Source: DATJUF01 sp035524095 (GTDB lineage Bacteria > Desulfobacterota > Binatia > Binatales > Binataceae). From it: a DNA stretch of 12,967 nucleotides. The position numbers were made by a program, and so were the translations under genes. A model generated the notes under the pieces. The model was not told the DNA's origin, searched no databases, and saw nothing but the letters and a program-made list of their open reading frames with translations. Below are positions 1 through 7,462 of this stretch, in pieces. How positions within the stretch are numbered: position 1 is the first letter of the stretch; each line of letters opens with the position of its first letter. Where the stretch lies: positions 1 through 12,967 of the forward strand of contig DATKPK010000005.1 in NCBI GenBank assembly GCA_035524095.1, in the 5' to 3' direction.

Positions 1-81
1 GGACGGCTAGGGTTAGGCCAGCGGACGCATGGATGGCGGATTGATGGCCTTTGACGCAAAGATGAAGGAAGGAAGAATTTG
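1..81. other. Upstream flank of the first gene, no complete gene
   Basis: This stretch holds no complete gene. One forward frame is open from the window edge to a TGA at 52-54, so it could be the last 17 codons of an upstream gene, but that is too short to judge. A small perfect hairpin, CTTTG-ACG-CAAAG, lies at 49-61 just before the ribosome binding site. I see no convincing promoter. Confidence 0.3.
65..75 (+). promoter_or_regulatory. Purine-rich ribosome binding site for the gene at 82
   Basis: The run AAGGAAGGAAG contains AAGGA at 69-73, eight bases before ATG 82. It is the best Shine-Dalgarno sequence in the window. It favours ATG 82 over the adjacent in-frame TTG at 79. Confidence 0.75.
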
Positions 82-573
82 ATGAGGCGTAAAGCGGCTG
101 TAGTGCTCTCTACGGTTTTAGCGTTAGCTTTGCCCGTGAGCCAGGCGATGGGCGCCGCAATTTGCGGTACTGCCGATGATGGCCAAGGCAACCCTGCCAA
201 AGGTGTGGGAGTAATCGTCAAATCGCCCTCGGGACAAATTGAAGGGCAGGGTACGACGGACTCGAATGGTAATTATCGGATTGACGGCCTCGATATGGGG
301 ACTCTGAATCTCTTCCTTGAGCCTGGCAGTTCAGGTATGCAAGGCGGTTCGGGCGTCCTCGACTTGAATAACCCGAGCAAGCGCGTTAACTGGCAGGTAT
401 CTACTTCGACGAGCGCTGTTGCTTCACAGGCTGGCCCGTGTGAAGGCGCGGCGGCATTGACACCGTTGGAATGGGGCGCGATCGGGGTATTGGGCCTCGC
501 CGTGGGCGGCGGTATCGCCGCTATCGTATGGGAAGAGACGGGCGATCGCCGCGATGCGTCGCCGGACGAATAG
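82..573 (+). CDS. Small secreted protein with carboxypeptidase-regulatory-like domain and C-terminal membrane anchor
   Basis: The predicted protein has 163 residues. Residues 1-25 look like a Sec signal peptide: an MRRK n-region, a hydrophobic core, and likely cleavage in the SQAMGA region. Residues about 27-85 resemble a carboxypeptidase-regulatory-like or Cna-B-like beta-sandwich, with the pattern of optional added elaboration (GNPAKGVGVIVKSPSG, then TDSNGNYRIDGL). A Gly/Ser-rich stretch follows, then one transmembrane helix near residues 133-150 and a short charged tail (EETGDRRDASPDE). Two cysteines, C28 and C120, could form a disulfide in the periplasm. The start is ATG 82, because a good ribosome binding site lies eight bases upstream. 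The gene precedes a polysaccharide export operon but is separated from it by a probable terminator, so a shared role is only suggested by position. Such domains often bind protein or carbohydrate surfaces. The specific function is unknown, and the C-terminus lacks a PEP motif and does not fit PEP-CTERM sorting. Confidence 0.8.
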   Translation: MRRKAAVVLSTVLALALPVSQAMGAAICGTADDGQGNPAKGVGVIVKSPSGQIEGQGTTDSNGNYRIDGLDMGTLNLFLEPGSSGMQGGSGVLDLNNPSKRVNWQVSTSTSAVASQAGPCEGAAALTPLEWGAIGVLGLAVGGGIAAIVWEETGDRRDASPDE

Positions 574-604
574 AAACAAATTCAGAACCTTGTAAGTTCT
601 TCCA

Positions 605-649
605 GTAATGACTTGGGCGCCGATTTCGCGTCCAAGTCATTACGTTTGT
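605..649 (+). terminator. Strong stem-loop, probable intrinsic terminator
   Basis: Bases 605-616 (GTAATGACTTGG) and 632-643 are perfect reverse complements. The stem extends inward by a G-U pair and three G-C pairs, giving arms 605-620 and 628-643 (16 pairs) around a 7-base loop. The sequence after it, GTTTGT, is only moderately T-rich. It lies 31 bases after the stop of the first gene and 70 bases before the next start. This fits a Rho-independent terminator separating the small secreted protein from the operon. Because the U-tract is weak, a processing site or leader structure is an alternative. Confidence 0.6.
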
Positions 650-712
650 ATGCTGTCATAAAGGGGCGACGGCCTAAGGGGCCGACACACGAGCGCTGAT
701 CGCGCCATAACA
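644..712 (+). other. Leader between terminator and exporter gene, with a small GC hairpin
   Basis: This is the 5' flank of the likely operon. A 5-bp GC-only stem, CGGCC (670-674) and GGCCG (680-684), closes a TAAGG loop. A CATAAA at 657-662 matches four of six positions of a -10 box, but no good -35 element sits at the right distance, so I do not call a promoter. No Shine-Dalgarno sequence stands directly before ATG 713. Confidence 0.3.
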
Positions 713-2113
713 ATGACAAAGCGGGTGCAAACGGCAACTGGCCGCAAGGCTTATGCGCCGAGTTCTCATGCACGGATAATAACGCTGGTCGGTCTCCTGC
801 TGGCGCTGGTGATTGGCTGTTCCGATACACAGCCGATGCGAGTGAGTGGCGCCGATATCAATTCCAATAATGCAAACGCGAACCCGGCTCCAGCGGGTGA
901 TGCGAACGTTGGAGGGGGATCCAGTGCGCCCGGTGTCGCAAGCGAGGGTGGGCAGTCCACCGCGGATATGCAGGAACTGGAGCAGTTGTGGCAGCGACGG
1001 ACCGCCCAGACGTCCTCTACCGAAGATTATCCAATTGGCCCCGGCGATGTGCTCGAAATTTCAGTACCTGAAATGGAGGAGTTGCAGCAGCGCAAGGTTC
1101 GGGTCACGACGCAGGGCCTGATTGAATTGCCGTTGGTGGGAAATGTCCAAGCGGGCGGGCTGACGGAAGAGCAATTGCAGGATGAACTCGATCAGAAACT
1201 GAACAAATTCATGTACAATCCACAGGCGTCGATTTTTGTGGACCAGTACCACAACCGTCAGGTGGCGGTGATCGGCGCCGTGAGCCATCCGGGGCTGGTG
1301 CTATTGGATAGCCCTTCGGAGACGGTGCTTGATGTGCTGTCGCAGGCGGGCGGCCTGACTGGGACTGCGGCTGACGAGATAATTCTTATTCCAGCGGAAC
1401 AGACGGATCCAAACATGGCTCGCCAGCTTTCGGCTGTGGCCTTGTCGAATGACAGTGGAAGTGGCACTGACGCCCCGACAGATGCGGCGAGCTCAGGCGG
1501 AGCAGATGCGAATCTGGCCGCAGGTCAGGTGGGCGGGGCTGGCGGAAGCCACAGCATGCGAACTCAGGGCGAGCCGATCGCGCCAGGGAACCAAAGCCTC
1601 TCGATGAAGGCCGAGGCGATGCAAAAGGATCGGAGCAACGACATCGCCACGACGGCGCTGCGGATGCTGCCAACCAATGCGCGGCCAGTATCCATTCCGG
1701 TACGAAGCACGACCCTTACAGGCGCAGGACGGTATGTCAATTTGCCGGTGCGGCCGGGCGATGTGATCGTCGTACCTGGTGGCGGGAACGTGATGGTCGT
1801 CGGATGGGTCGAGCAGCCAGGTTACTTCCAGGTAGGGTCGGGGCTGACGGTCATGGGTGCAATCGGAGCTGCAGGCGGCACCATGTACGCTGCGGACACG
1901 CATAACGTGACGTTGATCCGAAGCGACGCTTCAGGCAGCAAATCCACGATTGTGATTGATATGGATAAAGTTTCGCACGGCGAGGAGCAGGATATTCCAG
2001 TCAAAGCAAATGATGTTATTGACGTTCCGTACTCGAGCTTGCGGATCGGTCCATACGTCTTCTACTCGATCATTTCGAGGATCGGTGTAGGTGCAGCGGC
2101 GATTCCGTTTTAA
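713..2113 (+). CDS. Polysaccharide export outer-membrane lipoprotein (Wza-like, Poly_export and SLBB domains)
   Basis: The 466-residue product is predicted to be the outer-membrane channel through which the finished polysaccharide leaves the cell. Residues 1-36 form a lipoprotein signal with lipobox V-I-G-C; the acylated cysteine would be C36. The residue after it is S37, not aspartate, which fits outer-membrane sorting. Residues about 104-178 match the Poly_export domain (YPIGPGDVLEISV). A first SLBB domain starts near V184 (VIGAVSHPG) and a second near V361 (GWVEQPGYF, then AAGGT). About 110 residues (roughly 230-340), rich in Gly, Ala and Ser, lie between the first part of SLBB-1 and its closing RPGDVIVVP strand, making the protein longer than the simplest members of the family. 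The hydrophobic C-terminus (GPYVFYSIISRIG) may be the membrane-spanning helix seen in Wza. ATG 713 has no clear Shine-Dalgarno sequence. The stop directly abuts the copolymerase gene, its normal partner. Confidence 0.92.
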   Translation: MTKRVQTATGRKAYAPSSHARIITLVGLLLALVIGCSDTQPMRVSGADINSNNANANPAPAGDANVGGGSSAPGVASEGGQSTADMQELEQLWQRRTAQTSSTEDYPIGPGDVLEISVPEMEELQQRKVRVTTQGLIELPLVGNVQAGGLTEEQLQDELDQKLNKFMYNPQASIFVDQYHNRQVAVIGAVSHPGLVLLDSPSETVLDVLSQAGGLTGTAADEIILIPAEQTDPNMARQLSAVALSNDSGSGTDAPTDAASSGGADANLAAGQVGGAGGSHSMRTQGEPIAPGNQSLSMKAEAMQKDRSNDIATTALRMLPTNARPVSIPVRSTTLTGAGRYVNLPVRPGDVIVVPGGGNVMVVGWVEQPGYFQVGSGLTVMGAIGAAGGTMYAADTHNVTLIRSDASGSKSTIVIDMDKVSHGEEQDIPVKANDVIDVPYSSLRIGPYVFYSIISRIGVGAAAIPF

Positions 2114-4474
2114 GTGATGGAACCCTCACGCTATTTCATCCGACGCGACGGTGGTGTGCCCATGGAGGCGCCGATTGAGACCGAGGCGTCACCGGTAATT
2201 TTCGACGATGGACAGCCGTTAGTTGATGTCTGGCGTTATTGGCGCACGATCCGCAAGCATCTGCGGTTGATCATTGCCATGGTGGTGGGCGTGGTTACCT
2301 TGACAGCGGTCAAAGTGATGACGGAAACCCCAATTTATACGGCCGAGACGACGATAATGATCGAGCCACAGGCCAGCGAGGGAGGATCAGATGCGCTGGA
2401 GAACCTGGTTTCAATTGAAGCGGCCGCTGAGAATTCAGATCAATACTATAAGACACAGTGCGCGATTCTGGAGAGCCGCGGGCTGGCAGCAAGCGTGATC
2501 CGTACCCTTGACCTCGCGCATAATCCGTCCTTCGCCGGGAAATCCGCGCAACCTGGCGCGGTTGAGCAACTGGGCGAGAACGTGAAGGGCAGCTTGCAAG
2601 ATCTAATCTCGCCGAGCACCGACCAAAACGTTATTTTGCCGCATTCTTATGACGACGATCGCGGGGTGCCGTCGTGGATGGTGCACAGTTACGAGGGTAA
2701 TCTGACGGTCAAGCCGGTAGAAGACACGAATCTGGTGAAGATCTCATTCAGTTCACCGGATCCAAGTCTGGCGGCTCAGATCGCTAACGCGCACGTCACC
2801 GCTTACGAACGGCAGCAGATCGAGATGCATTCGCAGCAGAGCGAGGAGGCGCAACGATTTCTGCAAAACAAGCTGGTCGATATCAAAGAGCAGCTACAGA
2901 AATCCGAGGCGGCGCTCAACGACTATCGGCGCCGCAAGGGCATCATACCTGGACTGATGTCGCTTGATGGCAAGGACGCAGTAGTACTCGACCGGCTGTC
3001 GGATCTGAGCAAAGACCTCACGCAGGCGCAGGTTTCGCGGATCTCTCTGGAGTCAGAGGTCACGCTGATTCGGAAGCATCAATACGACGCGCTGCCAGTC
3101 GTCCAGAATGATTTGGCGGTGCAGGATATGGAAAAAGAGCTGAACTCGCTCTATTCACAAGAAGCTGCACTGTCGAGCCAATTCAAATCGGATTATCCGC
3201 CACTGGCCAAACTACAGGCGCAAATTCGCGAGTTGCAGTCGCGCGTGGCTGATGCGATTCAGAAGGCGATTAGCGGGATTGAAACGCAATTTGCCGAGGC
3301 GCAGGAGAAAGAGAATGAGCTGCAGGCCGAGATGGAGCGACAGCGCGCTGAGACGCTCAATCTGAACGATGCAGTCGCGCAGTACGCGATTCTGCAGCGC
3401 GATGTGGACACGAACCGTGAGCTATACAACGCGATCATGACGAGGATGAAGGACGTCGCGGTCTCCGGTGATATCCAGTCGACCAATGTCTCGGTGATCA
3501 ATTCGGCGGAAGTGCCGTCGTCGCCTTCCTCGCCGAATAAGGGGCGTGCACTGATCCTCGCGTTGATAGCAGGGCTTGGTGGCGGAATTGCGGTCGCCTT
3601 CACGATGGAATTCCTCGACAATACGCTCAAGAATCCCGAAGAAGCCGAGAACTATCTGCGGCTGCCCAACCTCGGCGTAGTGCCGGAGTTTTCAAGCGTC
3701 AACGGCAAGACCGCATACGCTCCGCGCGAGTTGATGAATGGCCGCGAATCGACGGTACTCCCGCCCGGGCGCGAACTCGTGACGACGCATGGATCATACT
3801 CGCGAGTGGGCGAGGCCTACCGTAATTTGCGGACGGCATTGCTGCTGTCGCGGGCAGGCGGACCGCCCAAGGTTACGCTAATCACGAGTGCGATGAGCCG
3901 CGAAGGCAAAACGGTTACGGCGGTGAATACGGCGGTGATGCTAGCTCAGTTGGGGGCGCCGGTATTGCTAATTGACGCTGATTTGCGGCGCGCGCGATGC
4001 CATCGCGTTTTGGCGGTGGACAATCATCTGGGGTTGACCGAAGTGTTGGCGGGTTCGCGCGAACTGCACGAAATGATTCGCGTGACCGAGATCGAAAATC
4101 TTCATTTCCTGGGATCCGGATCGGTTCCGCCGAATCCCACCGAATTGCTTGGTTCGTCCAAGATGATCGAGACGCTGCTGGAGCTTCGCGAGCACTACGA
4201 ATACGTCGTGATCGACTCGGCGCCGGTGCTGCCTGTCAGTGATTCGCTGGTGCTGGCGAAGCTGACGGACGGTGTGATGCTGGTCGCCAATGGCTCGGCG
4301 ACGCCGCGTCAGCAAGTCAAAACTGCCTGCGCGCGGCTCGAATATGCACGGGCGAAAATTCTTGGTGTGGTGCTCAACAAAGTTAAGATTCATAGCGCCG
4401 ACTATCACTACTACTATCATCAGGATTACTACTCATTCGAAAGCGATACGCTGCAGGACGAAGAACCGTCCTGA
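2114..4474 (+). CDS. Polysaccharide copolymerase with C-terminal BY-type tyrosine autokinase (Wzc-like)
   Basis: The 786-residue protein combines the Wzz chain-length module with a CpsD-like kinase, as in Wzc. A cytoplasmic N-terminus leads to TM1 near residues 51-70. A large periplasmic part rich in predicted coiled coil follows, including a GNVR-type region (LYSQEAALSSQFKSDYPPL). A Pro/Ser motif at 467-474 and TM2 near 479-499 come next. The kinase has Walker A at 592-600 (SAMSREGKT, K599), Walker A' at 617-626 (VLLIDADLRR) and Walker B at 697-704 (YVVIDSAP). The tail at 764-773 holds six tyrosines, the expected autophosphorylation cluster. By analogy it would cycle between phosphorylated and free states to control chain length and export together with the Wza-like protein. 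The reading frame opens at GTG 2114, immediately after the exporter's stop; ATG 2117 is equally possible. There is no Shine-Dalgarno sequence, so translation probably depends on coupling. Confidence 0.94.
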   Translation: MMEPSRYFIRRDGGVPMEAPIETEASPVIFDDGQPLVDVWRYWRTIRKHLRLIIAMVVGVVTLTAVKVMTETPIYTAETTIMIEPQASEGGSDALENLVSIEAAAENSDQYYKTQCAILESRGLAASVIRTLDLAHNPSFAGKSAQPGAVEQLGENVKGSLQDLISPSTDQNVILPHSYDDDRGVPSWMVHSYEGNLTVKPVEDTNLVKISFSSPDPSLAAQIANAHVTAYERQQIEMHSQQSEEAQRFLQNKLVDIKEQLQKSEAALNDYRRRKGIIPGLMSLDGKDAVVLDRLSDLSKDLTQAQVSRISLESEVTLIRKHQYDALPVVQNDLAVQDMEKELNSLYSQEAALSSQFKSDYPPLAKLQAQIRELQSRVADAIQKAISGIETQFAEAQEKENELQAEMERQRAETLNLNDAVAQYAILQRDVDTNRELYNAIMTRMKDVAVSGDIQSTNVSVINSAEVPSSPSSPNKGRALILALIAGLGGGIAVAFTMEFLDNTLKNPEEAENYLRLPNLGVVPEFSSVNGKTAYAPRELMNGRESTVLPPGRELVTTHGSYSRVGEAYRNLRTALLLSRAGGPPKVTLITSAMSREGKTVTAVNTAVMLAQLGAPVLLIDADLRRARCHRVLAVDNHLGLTEVLAGSRELHEMIRVTEIENLHFLGSGSVPPNPTELLGSSKMIETLLELREHYEYVVIDSAPVLPVSDSLVLAKLTDGVMLVANGSATPRQQVKTACARLEYARAKILGVVLNKVKIHSADYHYYYHQDYYSFESDTLQDEEPS

Positions 4475-4516
4475 GCTAAATTCACGGATACTGCTCCAAG
4501 TCTCAAATACAGGGCA

Positions 4517-7453
4517 ATGATCGGGATGCGCGAAAGAATGAGCGCGGGCGGAAGCCTACGCTGGTTCGACCGTGTGATCACGGCTGGAATCGGCCTGCTG
4601 ATTGTGAGCACGCCGCTAGCGATCGGTTCGGTCCATTGGTGGGCTTACACGACGCTTGAGGCAGTGATTTTCGCGCTCGCGGTTGTATGGATGATCCGAG
4701 TGTGGGTGGAAGGCTCGACGCCGGCCCGTATGAGTATTGCGCCGAAGGCGCTGCGGCGGTTGTTCTTGCCGATGGGTCTGATAATCGCATGGGTCGCGTT
4801 GCAGATAGTCCCACTGCCCCCGGCGGTCATAGGGGTGATCTCGCCAGGGGCTTATCGCGTCTATCAAATCGGTATGCCGGGATGGCCCGTCGAGTCGCCG
4901 TACCGCGCTTTAATTGCGGCGTGGCAGGCGAGCCTCAGTAAGCCTACGCAACCGCAAATCCAGGTGGTGCTGCCGCCGGTGGAACAATCGCAGACGGCGC
5001 GTGCACAAGCGGCAGCCCCCGAAGCAGTTGCCAAGAAGATGCCGCCCAAGACCTTCAAAGATACGCAGCCGGCTGTGCCCGGACTGCTTGGGCGGATGCG
5101 CTGGAGAACACTCGCGATCGCCCCACTCGCGACATGGTCAGGACTGATAGAGATCGTCGCGTGCATGACATTGTTTTCGCTGGTGCTGCTTTATCCATTC
5201 GGCTTGGCGGGCGCCGGGATGGACGCGCAGAAGCGCTTCTTGCGGACGCTGATTATCCTCATACTCGGATCAGGCCTGCTGGTCGCAATGCTGGGGATCG
5301 CCGAGCATGGATGGTGGAACGGAAAAATCCTCTGGTTTTTCATCCCGAATGATTGGACGGGACCCCTGCTAAATAATCCGCGAGCGAGCGGCCCGTTTGT
5401 TAATCCGGATCATTTCGCCAATTATCTAGCAATGATCTTGCCGCTCGCTGTGGCTGGGGCATTGTTTCCGATCCTGCCAGGATTTCGTCACAAGCGATCA
5501 TCTGACATTCAGCTCATTTGTGCCGTCGTAGCATTCGTAATCGCGTCGGCGATTATGATGAGTTTGTCGCGCGGTGGCTGGATGGTTGCGATTGTCGGTG
5601 TCGCAACCGCGATCGGCTTGAGTGCACGCCATGCGCGGGATCAATTGCCGGCAATGCTGCGAGGATTTGAGGGCAAACTGCTGCCTGCCTTGATTGGTGG
5701 GATAGCGTTGATATTGCTGGGCTTAATGTATCTCGCCGGACCCACTGGACGGAGTCAGGCGAGCTTGCGCGTAGCTTCAACGTTATCGAACAGCGAGAAC
5801 CTTACCGCAGCAAAACCTTGGCTTTGGAGCGATACGGCCAAGATGATTCGGGACTTCCCGCTTGTCGGCGTCGGGGTCGGCGGCTGGCCGGAGATTTTCC
5901 CGCGCTATCAGCGGCCTCCATGGATCAACCTGTTTTTTTTCCGCCAACCGGAAAACGATTATCTGCAACTATTGGCCGAGACCGGGATCGTCGGACTGAT
6001 GCTCGCGGCGTGGTTTGTATGGACGCTTTTCGGACGACTGCGTGAGGGCGCGGCACGCCTCAGCAGCCGTGACTGGCCACTTTTCGCTGGTCTCGCGGGC
6101 GGTATCGTCGCATCACTGATGCACGAAATTTTTGATTTCAGCTTGCAAACACCAGCAAACCTCGTGCTCTTTACGGTGCTCCTTGCAGCAGCGCTGCGGC
6201 TGGCGATGACCAAAGGCGTCGAGCGCCCGTCACATGTTCTGCGAAGCGTATCGAGTCCCAGCAACCTGACTTTTGCTAAGGCCGCGACCATGGGCTTGGC
6301 CGCTAGCGGTCTGATCGTAATCGCGCTGACGCAGCCAGAGGTAGGGTATCCATTTGACGTCAAGAAACCCAAGTCATTCGCTGACGCGGAAGCCACGATG
6401 GTCGTCCATCCAGCGCGCGCAAACAGTCATCTTGCGATGGCGGCCCTGATGCCGGCAGCGGCCCCTCAAAAACTCGTGACTGAGCAATTGAAAGCTGCGG
6501 TGTGGTTCGATCCGAATGATCCTTTCGGGCGTGACCTTTATGCACGAAGCCTATTTCTTACGGGCGACAAGCATGAAGGATTAGGGCAAATAAAACTGTC
6601 CGTGGAGCATTCCCCGGCGCTCGATACCCACTTCTATCTGGCACCAGCGATGATTCCATGGCTATTGCCGGACGAACAGCGAGCTGTGACGGAGGGACTG
6701 AACAGTGCAGTAAGCGCCGGTTATGCTGATGCGGCGGAGGAACTGGCGAGGTTCTACGCAACGCTTGGACGCAATCGCGATGCCGCGGTCGCCGAGGCAG
6801 GAGCAGCGGCCCACACGCGCGATCTACAAGAGAAGACGAATTATCTGGTCGATGCGGGCCAGTACTATGCCAAGGCAGGCGACTTGAAGGGTGCAAAGCA
6901 AGTACTGACCGAGGCGGCCCTGATCGATCCGAATGATCCGCGGCCGATAGGCGAGCTGATCATCGCGGTTTTGGGTCCGGAAAAGGATCTGAATACGGCG
7001 CGTGCTCTGGTGCAGGCTGGGGTCGAGCGTGGCGGCGACCCTGCTGAACTCTACTTGGCTTTGGCCGATGCTGCGCATGAAGCGCACGACCCGGTCGCAA
7101 CCGACGACGCTTTGCTACAAGTGCTGAGCCATGAGCCGTCGTTTAGTGTCACGATGGCTGCGGGTTCGATTTACGCCGACGAGGGCAATTACGATCGGGC
7201 AGCCGTCGCGTATCAACATGCGACTGAGATGGATCCGCACTCGGCGGAGGCGCTTTTTCGACTGGCGAAGGCGGAAGAAGGCGCCTACGAATACGCTCTG
7301 GCATCACATGATTACGCCAGTGCGCTGGCCATTGATCCGGGCAGTAATCAGATACGCACCAGTTACGTAGAATTCCAACGGCGCGCGGCTCAATCGGCGG
7401 CGGATGCTGCGAGATTGCCCCCGACGGCTCCTGCACCCTCGCCAGGCGGATGA
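4517..7453 (+). CDS. O-antigen ligase/Wzy-type polymerase family membrane protein with C-terminal TPR region
   Basis: This 978-residue protein has an N-terminal half of multiple transmembrane helices and a soluble C-terminal half. Family-typical motifs are GPFVNPDHFANYL (N296-H299 region), SLSRGGW at 349-355, and the signature PENDYLQLLAETG at 478-490, all as in the Wzy_C/O-antigen-ligase family. The family joins lipid-linked glycan units to each other or to an acceptor on the periplasmic face. A Pro/Gln/Ala-rich stretch at about 137-194 interrupts an extracytoplasmic loop before WRTLAIAP. After a last helix near 589-607, residues about 620-945 form TPR-like helix pairs (for example AKAGDLKGAKQVLTEAALIDP), followed by a Pro-rich tail. 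Start choice is uncertain: ATG 4517, 4526 and 4538 are all in frame, and the nearest purine run, AGGG at 4511-4514, suits 4526 better. Whether it is a polymerase or a ligase cannot be told from sequence. It lies 42 bp after the copolymerase gene, in the same operon. Confidence 0.88.
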   Translation: MIGMRERMSAGGSLRWFDRVITAGIGLLIVSTPLAIGSVHWWAYTTLEAVIFALAVVWMIRVWVEGSTPARMSIAPKALRRLFLPMGLIIAWVALQIVPLPPAVIGVISPGAYRVYQIGMPGWPVESPYRALIAAWQASLSKPTQPQIQVVLPPVEQSQTARAQAAAPEAVAKKMPPKTFKDTQPAVPGLLGRMRWRTLAIAPLATWSGLIEIVACMTLFSLVLLYPFGLAGAGMDAQKRFLRTLIILILGSGLLVAMLGIAEHGWWNGKILWFFIPNDWTGPLLNNPRASGPFVNPDHFANYLAMILPLAVAGALFPILPGFRHKRSSDIQLICAVVAFVIASAIMMSLSRGGWMVAIVGVATAIGLSARHARDQLPAMLRGFEGKLLPALIGGIALILLGLMYLAGPTGRSQASLRVASTLSNSENLTAAKPWLWSDTAKMIRDFPLVGVGVGGWPEIFPRYQRPPWINLFFFRQPENDYLQLLAETGIVGLMLAAWFVWTLFGRLREGAARLSSRDWPLFAGLAGGIVASLMHEIFDFSLQTPANLVLFTVLLAAALRLAMTKGVERPSHVLRSVSSPSNLTFAKAATMGLAASGLIVIALTQPEVGYPFDVKKPKSFADAEATMVVHPARANSHLAMAALMPAAAPQKLVTEQLKAAVWFDPNDPFGRDLYARSLFLTGDKHEGLGQIKLSVEHSPALDTHFYLAPAMIPWLLPDEQRAVTEGLNSAVSAGYADAAEELARFYATLGRNRDAAVAEAGAAAHTRDLQEKTNYLVDAGQYYAKAGDLKGAKQVLTEAALIDPNDPRPIGELIIAVLGPEKDLNTARALVQAGVERGGDPAELYLALADAAHEAHDPVATDDALLQVLSHEPSFSVTMAAGSIYADEGNYDRAAVAYQHATEMDPHSAEALFRLAKAEEGAYEYALASHDYASALAIDPGSNQIRTSYVEFQRRAAQSAADAARLPPTAPAPSPGG

Positions 7454-7462
7454 CGCGTTGGT

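Noticed and set aside
82..573. C-terminal helix of the small secreted protein as a PEP-CTERM or LPXTG sorting signal
   Set aside because: There is no PEP or LPXTG motif before the helix, and the tail is largely acidic instead of a short basic cluster.
657..662. CATAAA as the -10 box of an operon promoter
   Set aside because: The best -35 at 16-18 bases upstream (AAGTCA, inside the stem-loop) matches only three of six consensus bases.
582..830. Reverse-strand frame of 82 codons covering the leader and the start of the exporter gene
   Set aside because: It overlaps the terminator-like stem-loop and the lipoprotein signal region, and its product has no domain character.
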